A stretch of 64,000 nucleotides of DNA from an uncultured Sulfitobacter sp. (GCF_947502895.1 NZ_CANNBM010000001.1:682001-746000), one strand, 5' to 3'. Positions 31,702-45,014 are shown, counted from the stretch's first letter. Numbers and translations: made by a program. Notes: generated by a model not told the origin, from the sequence alone.

Positions 31702-32513
31702 CATTGCGCACAGTCGGCATTTGTCGCTTTTCCTATCTGGGGGATGGTGGGTTTAAGTCAAACACAGGTGACCGCGCCGCCGTTGCGGCTAAACTGTATG
31801 ATCCCGCGCGGCTGGAGGAGCGGTTTCGCTTGTTCGAGGCGATCACCCTGCCCTGCATTGCGGCCCAGACCGATCCTGATTTCACCTTCTTGATTGTGAC
31901 GGGAAAGCATTTCCCCGACAGCCATCTCGCGCGGCTCAAGGCCCTGACTGCGCCCATTCCGCAATGCCAGATCGTGCAATACCCGCCGCGACCGCACCGC
32001 ATGATTATGAAGCGTGCGATCAATCATTGGCGGGGGTCGCTGGATGCGCCCTGCCTTCAGTTCAGGTTGGACGACGATGATGCAATGGCGTTGACTTTTG
32101 TCGAGCAATTCAAACAGACAGCGCATGATCTTGCAGCAATTACCGCGCGGCATTCATCTGTCGCAGTAGACTTCAACCAAGGCTATGTGTTCACGGCGGG
32201 GGCCGACGGCGTAAAGCTGTGGCCCTATAGCTATCCTTATTCCGCCATCGCGCTAGGGATGATCGTGCAGGCAGGCAGCAATGATACGATCATGAGCCAC
32301 GGGCACCAAAACCTATGGAAAACAGTGCCAACAATGACCTTCCCTGCCAAAGATATGATGATGCGCGGCCACAACGACTTTAATGACAGTCGCCTGACAG
32401 GCAAGAAAAACGTCTTTGACTACCAGCCGATGGATGCAGAGCAGGCTGCACATATCAAGCGGACCTTCGGGATTGATGACGAACACGTACAGGCAGTCTT
32501 CTCACGCGCGTGA
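31698..32513 (+). CDS. Putative rhamnosyltransferase-type glycosyltransferase, second of tandem pair
   Basis: 271 aa, clearly paralogous to the upstream gene: both start with a GICRFSY or GLCRFSY motif, share RLEERFRLFEA/RLDERFRLFEA, the QFRLDDDDAMALTFVEQF acidic motif and GHNDFNDSR. The ATGA overlap means translational coupling. The duplication looks old, since the two differ widely outside motifs. It converges on the DMT transporter gene with a 12-bp overlap. Confidence 0.78.
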   Translation: MTLRTVGICRFSYLGDGGFKSNTGDRAAVAAKLYDPARLEERFRLFEAITLPCIAAQTDPDFTFLIVTGKHFPDSHLARLKALTAPIPQCQIVQYPPRPHRMIMKRAINHWRGSLDAPCLQFRLDDDDAMALTFVEQFKQTAHDLAAITARHSSVAVDFNQGYVFTAGADGVKLWPYSYPYSAIALGMIVQAGSNDTIMSHGHQNLWKTVPTMTFPAKDMMMRGHNDFNDSRLTGKKNVFDYQPMDAEQAAHIKRTFGIDDEHVQAVFSRA

Positions 32514-33368
32514 CAGTTTCCGCTCGCGGTAAAAGGTGAATAGGCCCGTGGCGATGACGATGGCAGCCCCCAGCAGGGTCAGCGCCTTCGGGATTTCGTC
32601 GAATACAAGAAATCCGATAATCATGGCACCGATCAGGCCCGTATAGCGGAAGGGTGCATTGAACGACACATCACCCGTCCGCATCGCCTGAATACTACAG
32701 AAATATCCTATCAGGATGAAACTTGCCGACCCCGTAATGCAGGCTGCTGCAGATGTGGTGATCGGGGCCCAGTCTTCTGTAAGTGATGCCAGCCCTGCAG
32801 CTACCATGACTGAAACCGTTGTGCCCAGCGTAACCGCCATACCCGGCACCTCGCGCGACAATTGCCGCGTGATCAGATCGCGCACCGTCACACATAACAC
32901 GGCTCCCAGCGCATAGAGCGACCAGATGTTAAACCCCTCTGCCCCCGGCCGGATAATCAGCAAGACGCCGAACAGCCCCACCAGAATAGCCAACATTCTG
33001 CGCCAGCCAACGGCCTCGCGGTAGAAGACTGCAGAGCCGAGCGTGACCGTCAGCGGCACCACCTGCATGATCGCGTTCAGATTGCCCAATGGCATGTTGA
33101 ACAGCGCATTGAGAAAGAAATAGGAGGTGATGATCTCGGCCAGACCGCGTAGCGCTATCAATCCTTTGTCGCGGCGGCTGATGGTGCTGCGCAACGCCCC
33201 CAGACTACGGGCAAGGACATACACCAGCACAGTCGCCAACAGCCCGCGGACAAAGATCAGTTGGAACAGGGGTACCGCGCCGTCTGTTAGCTTGAGGAAC
33301 GTGTCGTTCATCACAAAGGCCCCCATAGAAGCCATCATGAGAAGCGCGCCAGTGGTATTCGGAGACAT
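32502..33368 (-). CDS. EamA/DMT-family transporter
   Basis: 288 aa, ten membrane segments in two EamA repeats: GALLMMASMGAFVMNDTFLKL, FQLIFVRGLLATVLVYVL, MLAILVGLFGVLLIIRPG in the first half, and TVSVMVAAGLASL, SFILIGYFCSIQAMRTGDVSFNAPFRYTGLIGAMIIGFLVFDEIPKALTLLGAAIVIATGLFTFYRE in the second. Likely an inner-membrane metabolite exporter; substrate unknown. The ATG at 33366-33368 was chosen over a GTG nine codons upstream. It is the last gene before the rpoC terminator. Confidence 0.88.
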   Translation of the reverse strand: MSPNTTGALLMMASMGAFVMNDTFLKLTDGAVPLFQLIFVRGLLATVLVYVLARSLGALRSTISRRDKGLIALRGLAEIITSYFFLNALFNMPLGNLNAIMQVVPLTVTLGSAVFYREAVGWRRMLAILVGLFGVLLIIRPGAEGFNIWSLYALGAVLCVTVRDLITRQLSREVPGMAVTLGTTVSVMVAAGLASLTEDWAPITTSAAACITGSASFILIGYFCSIQAMRTGDVSFNAPFRYTGLIGAMIIGFLVFDEIPKALTLLGAAIVIATGLFTFYRERKLSRA

Positions 33369-33489
33369 TGAGTTTTCCCAGTTTGATACCGCCACCCTGT
33401 CCTATGATGCAGGCACGGGCAATGCGGCTGGCCCCTGCGCGCACCACATTTTTTCAAGCAATTGCAGGTAAAATAGACGGGTCAAATGC

Positions 33490-33527
33490 AAAACGCCCCC
33501 GCGACCAACAGGCTGCGGGGGCGTTTT
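33490..33527 (-). terminator. Terminator after rpoC
   Basis: Perfect 13-bp arms AAAACGCCCCCGC/GCGGGGGCGTTTT, 27 bp past the rpoC stop, ending the rpoBC transcript. T-runs on both sides would allow termination from either direction. Confidence 0.85.
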
Positions 33528-33553
33528 ATGACTTTCAGATCAGACGCGGCTGA

Positions 33554-36500
33554 TTAATCGCGGCTTTCCTCATCAAAGCTGGGTGCGGAGGTGAACACAT
33601 CGCCACCGACGATGTCCTCTGCCGGTGCTTCGGGGGCGGCCAAGCGGGCTGCCTCTTCGGCCTCGATGCGGCGTGCCTCAACAACGACATTGTCACGGTC
33701 GCTTGCCACACGGCGCATCTGCTGGGTTGCCCCACCTGTGCCCGCAGGGATCAAGCGGCCCACGATGACGTTCTCTTTGAGGCCCACGAGCTTGTCGCGC
33801 TTACCCTGTACCGATGCTTCGGTGAGAACACGTGTGGTCTCCTGGAAGGACGCCGCCGAGATGAAGCTGCGGGTCTGAAGCGACGCCTTGGTGATGCCCA
33901 ACAAGATTGGCTCGCCCTTGGCAGGACGGCCACCCTTCGACAGTGCCTTTTCGTTGGCGGTGTCGAATTCCTGCTTGTCCACATGCTCGCCTTTGAGAAG
34001 CGTGGTGTCACCAGATTCCTGGATCTCCCACTTTTGCAGCATCTGGCGCACGATGACTTCGATGTGTTTGTCGTTAATCTTCACACCTTGCAGACGGTAG
34101 ACGTCCTGAACTTCGTCGATCATGTAATCCGCCAGCGCTTCCACACCCATAATGGCGAGAATGTCATGCGGCGCAGGGTTGCCGTCCATGATGTAATCGC
34201 CCTTCTGCACGAAGTCGCCTTCGGCTACGGGGATGTGTTTGCCTTTTGGCACCATGTATTCGACTTTGTGATCCGGATCTTCCGAGCTCTCGATCGCGAT
34301 GCGGCGCTTGTTCTTGTAGTCCTTGCCGTAGCGCACATAGCCGTCGATTTCCGCGATGATGGCGTGATCTTTGGGGCGACGTGCCTCAAAGAGTTCGGCC
34401 ACACGGGGCAGACCACCGGTGATGTCCTTGGTCTTGGCACCCTCACGCGGAATACGTGCCAGCACGTCACCCGCCTGAACTTCGGAGCCATCTTCGATGG
34501 ACATAACAGCATCGACAGACATCGGATAGGTGATCGGGTTGCCCGCGCTATTGCGCACAGGTTCGCCATCTTCACCTACCAGAATGATCTCTGGCTTAAG
34601 CTCGTTACCCTTGGCAGCGGAACGCCAGTCGATCACGATCTTCTGGGTCATGCCTGTTGCATCGTCCGTCTCGTCTTTCACGGAGATACCCGAGATCAGA
34701 TCGACGTGCTTGGCCGTGGCTGCCGCTTCGGCAATGATAGGGAGCGTGTAGGGGTCCCACTCATACAGTTTGTCGCCGCGCGCCACTTCCTGACCCTCTT
34801 TGACAAACAGCTTTGTGCCGTAGCCCACTTTGTGGCTCGCCCGCTCGTCACCGTTTTCGTCGATGATGAGCATCTTCATGTTGCGGCCCATAACCATGGT
34901 TTCATCCGACGAGTTTTGCAGCGTGTTTGCATTCTCGAACTGGATTTTACCTGCCTGACCCGCCTCTTGGAAGGACTGCTGGCCACCTTGCGCAACACCA
35001 CCAATGTGGAAAGTACGCATTGTCAGCTGTGTACCCGGCTCGCCGATAGACTGGGCCGCGATGATGCCAACGGCCTCGCCTTGGTTCACAAGAGTACCGC
35101 GTGCAAGGTCACGACCATAACACATGGCGCAAACGCCTTCTTCGGCTTCACATGTCAGTGGCGAACGGATGCGCGCAGAGGCGACAGCCGCTTCGTCAAG
35201 GATATCTGACAAACGCTCGTCCACGATGGTACCAGCAGCGATCAGCACTTCGTCTGTGCCGGGGCGCATGATGTCCTCGGCGACGACACGGCCCAGCAAA
35301 CGCTCGGCCAGCGAGGAGACAACTTCGCCATCGTTGACGGCCGCAGTCGCGGTGATTGCAACATCGGTTCCGCAATCATGCATACGCACGATACAGTCCT
35401 GTGCTACGTCCACCAGACGACGCGTCAGATAGCCTGAGTTCGCAGTTTTCAAAGCCGTATCCGACAGACCCTTACGGGCACCGTGGGTGGAGTTGAAGTA
35501 CTCGAGAACGGTCAGACCTTCCTTAAAGTTCGAGATGATCGGTGTCTCGATGATGTCGCCGTTCGGCTTGGCCATCAGGCCGCGCATGCCGCCCAACTGC
35601 TTCATCTGGGTGACCGAGCCACGCGCACCGGAGTGCGCCATCATGTAGACTGAGTTCGGCTCGTTCTCGGAACCATTCTCGGCGTATGTGGTGTCGGAGA
35701 TGGAGCCCATCATCGCGTCGGTGACTTTGTCGTTACACTTTGACCATGCGTCGACAACTTTGTTGTACTTTTCGCCCTGAGTGATCAGGCCGTCCATGTA
35801 CTGCTGTTCAAAGTCCTTCACCTGCTCGCGGGTTTCTTCTACCAGCGGCCATTTGGTTGCGGGGATCAGCATGTCGTCTTTACCGAACGAAATACCTGCC
35901 TTGAAGGCCTGACGGAAACCCATTGTCATGATCTGATCGCAGAAGATAACGGATTCTTTCTGGCCGCAATAGCGGTAGACGGTGTCGATCACCTGCTGCA
36001 CTTCTTTCTTGCGCAGCAAACGGTTCACCAGATCGAACGGTGCTTTCGCATTAAGCGGCAGCAACGCGCCCAGCAAAACGCGACCGGGGGTCGTGTCAAA
36101 GCGCACGTCGATTTCGTTGCCTTCGGCATCGATCTGCTTGATCCGCGCTTTGATGTTGGCGTGCAGGTGTACTTCACCTGCGTCCAAAGCATGCTGCACC
36201 TCATCCACATTGCCAAAGACCTTACCTTCGCCAACCATGCCGTCACGGGCAAGGGTCACGTAGTACAGGCCGAGGATCATATCCTGTGATGGAACAATGA
36301 TCGGCGCGCCGTTTGCAGGCGACAGAACGTTGTTGGTGGACATCATCAAAACGCGCGCTTCAAGCTGTGCTTCAAGGCTCAGCGGGACGTGCACAGCCAT
36401 CTGGTCACCGTCAAAGTCGGCGTTAAAGGCAGAACAGACCAGCGGGTGCAGCTGGATGGCTTTACCTTCGATCAGGACGGGTTCGAAGGCCTGAATGCCA

Positions 36501-37804
36501 AGACGGTGCAAGGTAGGCGCACGGTTCAGCATGACGGGGTGTTCGCGGATGACTTCATCCAGGATATCCCAGACTTCGGGACGCTCTTTCTCGACCAGCT
36601 TTTTGGCTTGCTTGACTGTCGAAGACAGACCTTTGGCTTCAAGACGCGAATAGATGAACGGCTTGAACAGTTCCAAGGCCATCTTTTTCGGCAGACCGCA
36701 CTGGTGCAGCTTCAGCTCGGGACCGGTCACAATCACGGAACGCCCGGAGAAGTCGACGCGCTTGCCCAAAAGGTTTTGACGGAAGCGACCCTGCTTACCC
36801 TTCAGCATGTCGGAGAGCGATTTCAACGGACGCTTGTTGGCGCCTGTGATCACGCGGCCACGACGGCCGTTGTCAAACAGCGCATCCACTGATTCCTGCA
36901 ACATCCGCTTTTCGTTGCGCACGATGATGTCGGGCGCACGCAGCTCAATCAGACGCTTGAGGCGGTTGTTACGGTTGATCACGCGGCGGTACAGATCATT
37001 GAGGTCGGAGGTCGCAAAGCGGCCACCATCCAGCGGCACCAACGGGCGCAGCTCTGGCGGGATCACAGGGATCACTGTCAGAACCATCCACTCGGGGCGG
37101 TTGCCGGATTCGAGGAAGGATTCAACCACCTTGAGGCGCTTGATGATCTTCTTCGGCTTCAATTCGCCTGTGGCTTCTTTGAGCTCTTCGCGCAGCTGGT
37201 CGGCTTCTGCTTCGAGGTCAATCGCGGCCAGCATTTCGCGGATCGCTTCGGCGCCGATGTTGGCGGTGAAAGCGTCCATGCCATAGGCGTCTTGGGCGTC
37301 CATGAACTCTTCTTCGGTCATCATCTGACCGTAGGTGAGGTCCGTCAGACCCGGCTCGATCACGACGTAGTTCTCGAAATACAGAACCCGCTCAAGATCG
37401 CGCAGCGTCATGTCGAGCATGAGGCCGATCCGGCTTGGCAGGGATTTCAGGAACCAGATGTGGGCAACGGGTGACGCCAGCTCGATGTGGCCCATCCGCT
37501 CACGGCGTACTTTTTGCAGCGTAACTTCCACACCGCATTTTTCGCAGACAACGCCGCGATATTTCATGCGCTTGTATTTGCCGCACAGGCATTCGTAGTC
37601 TTTGATTGGGCCAAAGATACGCGCACAGAACAGGCCATCACGCTCAGGCTTGAACGTACGGTAGTTGATGGTTTCGGGTTTTTTGATCTCACCGAATGAC
37701 CACGACAGGATACGCTCTGGCGAGGCCAGAGATACCTTGATTTCGTCAAAGGTCTTGGTGGGGGCAACCGGATTAAACGGGTTGTTTGTAAGTTCTTGGT
37801 TCAT
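33554..37804 (-). CDS. rpoC: RNA polymerase beta-prime subunit
   Basis: Beta-prime (1416 aa) carries the catalytic magnesium motif NADFDGDQMAVHVPLS (about 460-475), the zinc ribbon CLCGKYKRMKYRGVVCEKCGVEVT (about 71-94) and the second zinc site CEAEEGVCAMCYG. The bridge helix/trigger loop region around GGLMAKPNGDIIETPI and ...RTFHIGG is intact. No intein or frameshift. It is separated from rpoB by 110 bp containing repeat copy F. Confidence 0.99.
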   Translation of the reverse strand: MNQELTNNPFNPVAPTKTFDEIKVSLASPERILSWSFGEIKKPETINYRTFKPERDGLFCARIFGPIKDYECLCGKYKRMKYRGVVCEKCGVEVTLQKVRRERMGHIELASPVAHIWFLKSLPSRIGLMLDMTLRDLERVLYFENYVVIEPGLTDLTYGQMMTEEEFMDAQDAYGMDAFTANIGAEAIREMLAAIDLEAEADQLREELKEATGELKPKKIIKRLKVVESFLESGNRPEWMVLTVIPVIPPELRPLVPLDGGRFATSDLNDLYRRVINRNNRLKRLIELRAPDIIVRNEKRMLQESVDALFDNGRRGRVITGANKRPLKSLSDMLKGKQGRFRQNLLGKRVDFSGRSVIVTGPELKLHQCGLPKKMALELFKPFIYSRLEAKGLSSTVKQAKKLVEKERPEVWDILDEVIREHPVMLNRAPTLHRLGIQAFEPVLIEGKAIQLHPLVCSAFNADFDGDQMAVHVPLSLEAQLEARVLMMSTNNVLSPANGAPIIVPSQDMILGLYYVTLARDGMVGEGKVFGNVDEVQHALDAGEVHLHANIKARIKQIDAEGNEIDVRFDTTPGRVLLGALLPLNAKAPFDLVNRLLRKKEVQQVIDTVYRYCGQKESVIFCDQIMTMGFRQAFKAGISFGKDDMLIPATKWPLVEETREQVKDFEQQYMDGLITQGEKYNKVVDAWSKCNDKVTDAMMGSISDTTYAENGSENEPNSVYMMAHSGARGSVTQMKQLGGMRGLMAKPNGDIIETPIISNFKEGLTVLEYFNSTHGARKGLSDTALKTANSGYLTRRLVDVAQDCIVRMHDCGTDVAITATAAVNDGEVVSSLAERLLGRVVAEDIMRPGTDEVLIAAGTIVDERLSDILDEAAVASARIRSPLTCEAEEGVCAMCYGRDLARGTLVNQGEAVGIIAAQSIGEPGTQLTMRTFHIGGVAQGGQQSFQEAGQAGKIQFENANTLQNSSDETMVMGRNMKMLIIDENGDERASHKVGYGTKLFVKEGQEVARGDKLYEWDPYTLPIIAEAAATAKHVDLISGISVKDETDDATGMTQKIVIDWRSAAKGNELKPEIILVGEDGEPVRNSAGNPITYPMSVDAVMSIEDGSEVQAGDVLARIPREGAKTKDITGGLPRVAELFEARRPKDHAIIAEIDGYVRYGKDYKNKRRIAIESSEDPDHKVEYMVPKGKHIPVAEGDFVQKGDYIMDGNPAPHDILAIMGVEALADYMIDEVQDVYRLQGVKINDKHIEVIVRQMLQKWEIQESGDTTLLKGEHVDKQEFDTANEKALSKGGRPAKGEPILLGITKASLQTRSFISAASFQETTRVLTEASVQGKRDKLVGLKENVIVGRLIPAGTGGATQQMRRVASDRDNVVVEARRIEAEEAARLAAPEAPAEDIVGGDVFTSAPSFDEESRD

Positions 37805-37852
37805 TGGATGTCCTTAGATTTGTTCAAGAAAGCGGGGGAGAGTTTGGCGAAT

Positions 37853-37902
37853 GGTGCGCAGTGAATGCGCACCCTACGTAGGGTGTGCACTTGTTGCGCA
37901 CC
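37853..37902. repeat. Palindromic intergenic repeat, copy F
   Basis: Left arm GGTGCGCAGTGAATGCGCACCCTAC meets right arm GTAGGGTGTGCACTTGTTGCGCACC directly at CTACGTAG. It lies in the rpoB-rpoC gap, 12 bp past the rpoB stop codon. Confidence 0.88.
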
Positions 37903-37914
37903 GTTGGTGCTCGC

Positions 37915-42054
<4,140 letters not shown>

Positions 42055-42312
42055 ATGTCGTGTCACCTTTCGTGTCTCTTGCCGACTGCGCCATCACCGG
42101 GGACGTGATGCACAGCCATAAGAGCGGCTAAGTCCGGTCTATGCTGGAGCGCGTCCCACCGCACCCCTTCCGACCTGTGGACCTCTCCAAAAAGACGCTT
42201 CGGTTCGAAAAGCGCCTGTTAAGACAGGTTTATCGCAACATCTCTTCCCGCCCCCTTCCGTGTGACGTTATCGTGTCAAAGGGGGTTTCTAGGTCTCCTG
42301 ATGGTGCGACAG
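42055..42312. other. rpoB leader/promoter region
   Basis: No gene. On the minus strand a TTTGACACG motif lies about 220 bp before rpoB and could be a -35 element, but no matching -10 was identified. Several short stems exist (CCTGTCTTAACAGG among them). Since a terminator lies just upstream, rpoB must have its own promoter here. Confidence 0.4.
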
Positions 42313-42343
42313 AAAAAACGGGTCTCGAATCATCGAAGCCCGT
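42313..42343 (-). terminator. Terminator upstream of rpoB
   Basis: Stem ACGGG..TCGA/TCGA..CCCGT followed by six T on the minus strand. It lies 111 bp past the GFA-family gene and stops transcripts arriving from it or from rplJ-rplL. Confidence 0.8.
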
Positions 42344-42453
42344 GTGAACGCTTCACATAGGATGGAGCGGAGGGGAAGGCAAGGGGGAGAAGGATTTAGC
42401 GGAGTGCCACATACAGTCTAGGTGAGGTGCGAACGTCGCCTTTGAGCCCAGCC

Positions 42454-42885
42454 CTACTTTGGAAGCCTTCCTGAAAGTAGGGCTACCAAAGTTCCCAATC
42501 CAGTTAATGGAACCTGTCGGTCCTGCGTAAATGCGTAGTGGATTGGTTTGCCTTCGCAGAATATTTCTCGGGTCAATGTCCAATCTTCCTGATCGTTAAA
42601 GAGACCTTGACCAAAAGTGTATTTTTTGGAGTGACGCGGTTTATGCCAAATTGACGATCCGCACCGTTTGCAAGACCCGCGCGATCCAATTTTGGAAGAT
42701 TTCCAATGGGTAATGTCACCTCCTATTTCTATAATTTCGTCACAGACAACGCCCATCCAAACGCCTCCACACCAACGGCGACACATTCGGCAATGGCATG
42801 CGCCATAGGTATTTGGCGCACGAACAGAAAAGGTTACTGCTCCACAAGCACATTGCCCTGACCGCACCGAATTTACGCGTGACAT
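42454..42885 (-). CDS. GFA/CENP-V-family zinc protein
   Basis: 143 aa with the zinc-cysteine set of the GFA family: QCACG (Cys12, Cys14), ACHCRMC (Cys30, Cys32, Cys35) and CKRCGSSIW (Cys72, Cys75). The family is named after glutathione-dependent formaldehyde-activating enzyme, but most members have unproven roles. The ATG at 42883-42885 was chosen; a TTG lies 14 codons upstream. Base composition is lower in GC than its neighbours. It is inserted between the rplL terminator and rpoB, splitting the usual rplJL-rpoBC unit. Confidence 0.85.
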   Translation of the reverse strand: MSRVNSVRSGQCACGAVTFSVRAPNTYGACHCRMCRRWCGGVWMGVVCDEIIEIGGDITHWKSSKIGSRGSCKRCGSSIWHKPRHSKKYTFGQGLFNDQEDWTLTREIFCEGKPIHYAFTQDRQVPLTGLGTLVALLSGRLPK

Positions 42886-42987
42886 TCTGATAACCTGTCT
42901 TTCACTGCAAACTTGTTTGGCATTCAATAGCAGGAAGCAGCATAAAACTGAACGGCAACTCTGTCCGCAAAGCAGACACTAAACATG

Positions 42988-43018
42988 AAAACGGCGGCCC
43001 CTCTCAGGACCGCCGCTC
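42988..43018 (-). terminator. Terminator after rplL
   Basis: Stem CGGCGG/CCGCCG with extra inner GC pairs, followed by TTTTC on the minus strand, 38 bp past rplL. In many bacteria rplL and rpoB are cotranscribed through a partial terminator; here a separate gene follows. Confidence 0.75.
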
Positions 43019-43056
43019 TTATTTCTAGGAGGTGGGTTGCCCCGCCTCCAACCAGC

Positions 43057-43428
43057 TTACGCCAGCTCGACTTCCGCGCCAGCTGCTTCCAGCTTGGCTT
43101 TGACGTCTTCGGCTTCGGCTTTGTCGACGCCTTCTTTGATTTTGCCACCGGCCTCAACGAGGTCTTTGGCTTCTTTCAGGCCGAGGCCCGTGATGCCGCG
43201 AACTTCTTTGATCACGTTGATTTTGGATGCGCCGGCGTTCTTCAGAACGACGTCGAATTCGGATTTCTCCTCAGCGGCGCCACCGGCGTCTGCTGGGCCC
43301 GCCATCATGACTGCGCCACCGGCTGCAGGCTCGATGCCGTACTCGTCTTTGAGGATTGTTTTCAGTTCTTGTGCTTCAAGCAGTGTCAGACCAACGATGT
43401 CTTCTGCCAGTTTTTTCAGATCAGCCAT
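43057..43428 (-). CDS. rplL: 50S ribosomal protein L7/L12
   Basis: L7/L12 (123 aa), present in several copies on the ribosomal stalk, recruits translation GTPases. The N-terminal dimer domain (1-35), an Ala/Gly hinge, and the C-terminal domain EFDVVLKNAGASKINVIKEVRGITGLGLKEAKDLVE are intact. It follows rplJ by 77 bp. Confidence 0.98.
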   Translation of the reverse strand: MADLKKLAEDIVGLTLLEAQELKTILKDEYGIEPAAGGAVMMAGPADAGGAAEEKSEFDVVLKNAGASKINVIKEVRGITGLGLKEAKDLVEAGGKIKEGVDKAEAEDVKAKLEAAGAEVELA

Positions 43429-43505
43429 GTTTTAGCTCTTTCCGTTTACAATGTGTGTTTTCTAGCGCGCAGGATGCCCCGCTACGCCGATATGACGAAT
43501 GTTGC

Positions 43506-44018
43506 TTACGCAGCCTTGTCTTCGATTGTTGACAAGATGGATGCGATGTTGCTTGCAGGTGCGCCAATGGCCCCGGCGATGTTGGAAGCAGGTGCGCCCA
43601 GCATGCCCGCGATCGTGGAGATAAGCTCCTCGCGCGAAGGCATTTTGGACACGGCTTCTACACCGGCGGCGTCCAACGCGTTCTCACCCATTGCACCACC
43701 GAGAATAACAAGCTTGTCATTCTCTTTGGCGAATTCCTGAGCAACCTTGGCAGCAGCCACGGGATCCTCAGAGAAGGTCAGAACGGTCATACCCGTCAGA
43801 AGGTCAGCAATGCTTGCACATGGCTTGCCCTCAAGGGCGATCTTGGCGAGCCTGTTTTTGGCAACACGCACAGACCCGCCTGCCGCGCGAGCGCGCGCAC
43901 GAAGGTCCTGCATTTCAGCAACTGTCAGACCGACGTAGTGGCTTACCACTACAACGCCAGAGCTTTCAAAGATTTCGCCGAGTTCATCGACGAGCTGTTC
44001 TTTTTGTGCTCTATCCAC
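43506..44018 (-). CDS. rplJ: 50S ribosomal protein L10
   Basis: L10 (170 aa) anchors L7/L12 dimers to the ribosome. The N-terminal RNA-binding domain includes VVVSHYVGLTVAEMQDLRARARAAGGSVRVAKNRLAKIAL; the C-terminal helix binds L12. It is normally autoregulated through its own leader; a plausible leader lies directly upstream. Confidence 0.97.
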   Translation of the reverse strand: MDRAQKEQLVDELGEIFESSGVVVVSHYVGLTVAEMQDLRARARAAGGSVRVAKNRLAKIALEGKPCASIADLLTGMTVLTFSEDPVAAAKVAQEFAKENDKLVILGGAMGENALDAAGVEAVSKMPSREELISTIAGMLGAPASNIAGAIGAPASNIASILSTIEDKAA

Positions 44019-44110
44019 AGTTTCTCTCCAAATTATTCGGAGGGGTTTGACCCTCCGAGGCTCGTATCAACTGGGCGATTGCCCAGCATCGGGTCCTTAC
44101 GGGTCCTTCC
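44019..44110 (-). promoter_or_regulatory. Putative L10 leader
   Basis: On the minus strand two stems, CTGGGC/GCCCAG (44071-44086) and CGGAGGG/CCCTCCG (44038-44057), lie directly before rplJ and its GGAGAG site. Position and stem arrangement fit an L10(L12)4-binding autoregulatory leader, but no sequence match to a known leader model was tested. Confidence 0.4.
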
Positions 44111-44215
44111 CAAGACCGTCCGAGAGCATGCTCACGAAAAGTCATAGTCATTCCCCATCTCAGGCAGGAATTATGGACTGAATTCCCAGCCCACCCGCCA
44201 TCTCGGACGAAGTAC

Positions 44216-44242
44216 AAAAAGCGCCCGACGAATCGTGCGCTT
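44216..44242 (-). terminator. Terminator after the membrane protein gene
   Basis: Stem AAGCGC(A)CGA/TCG(G)GCGCTT with a TTCG loop and TTTTTG following on the minus strand, 90 bp past the stop of the hypothetical membrane protein. It isolates that gene from rplJ. Confidence 0.75.
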
Positions 44243-44331
44243 GATTGCAAGGAACCAACTAGTGCCAATGCGCCGGAATGCCAAGGGCGAAACTGAACGA
44301 CTATTGAGCTTTCGTCGTCATGATGGAGCAC

Positions 44332-44889
44332 CTAGGTAAAGAAATCGATCGAATACGCAACTCCATAAACCGCAGCAACTATAGCAGCCAAAACGATCAA
44401 TAATAGCACGACCCCTAATCCAACTCTGAACAAATAATAGCAGAGTTCCAACACCCAAAGAGCGATTGCATATACCACAACCCAAATTAGTCCGGCGAGT
44501 ATCCAAAAAGCTCCCGCTTCACTACTTAGGGGAAATGAGAAAAGTTCCACCACCGAGTAGCGTTCTGAAATAAAAGCCCAAGCCCCATAATAGGCGCAGA
44601 AGCAAGCCGACATTAGCCGAAAAGCAACTTCCATCCAACGCGGCAAATGAGTCTGAAAATACTCTTCGACCGGTTCAAAAATCCAATCTGAAAAGCCGAC
44701 AAGTTCATCGAAAACACTGCTGCCGTACCCACCGGAGACACCGCGACTGCTGGCTGATCTTACGGATGGAGTACTTTGTCGCCACTTTTGGGCGGCTTGA
44801 AAATTTTGGTATCCAATCTGGCCTGCCCCACGTGCAAATGGGTTTCCGGCCGCCCCGTCTAGATAATTTTGACCTTCATCTTTTGACAC
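44332..44889 (-). CDS. Hypothetical three-helix membrane protein
   Basis: About 185 aa. A soluble, Gly/Ser/Gln-rich N-terminal half (1-85) is followed by three hydrophobic segments: VAFRLMSACFCAYYGAWAFI, AGAFWILAGLIWVVVYAIALWVLELCYYLF and VGLGVVLLLIVLAAIVAAVYGVAYSI. No family recognised. The likely start is the GTG at 44887-44889, five bases after GGAGG; a GTG two codons upstream is inside that site. AT-rich compared with the ribosomal genes on both sides, so probably acquired. It lies between rplA and rplJ with its own terminator. Confidence 0.65.
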   Translation of the reverse strand: MSKDEGQNYLDGAAGNPFARGAGQIGYQNFQAAQKWRQSTPSVRSASSRGVSGGYGSSVFDELVGFSDWIFEPVEEYFQTHLPRWMEVAFRLMSACFCAYYGAWAFISERYSVVELFSFPLSSEAGAFWILAGLIWVVVYAIALWVLELCYYLFRVGLGVVLLLIVLAAIVAAVYGVAYSIDFFT

Positions 44890-45014
44890 TGACACCTCCG
44901 CAGGACTAATTTCGCCCCCCCTCAGAGGGTCAGATTTCGCATGGTTTTAAAAATCGCCATATAAATCTATGCGTTTCAACGATTGAATAGCATTAGACTA
45001 CTGAAATAAAACGA

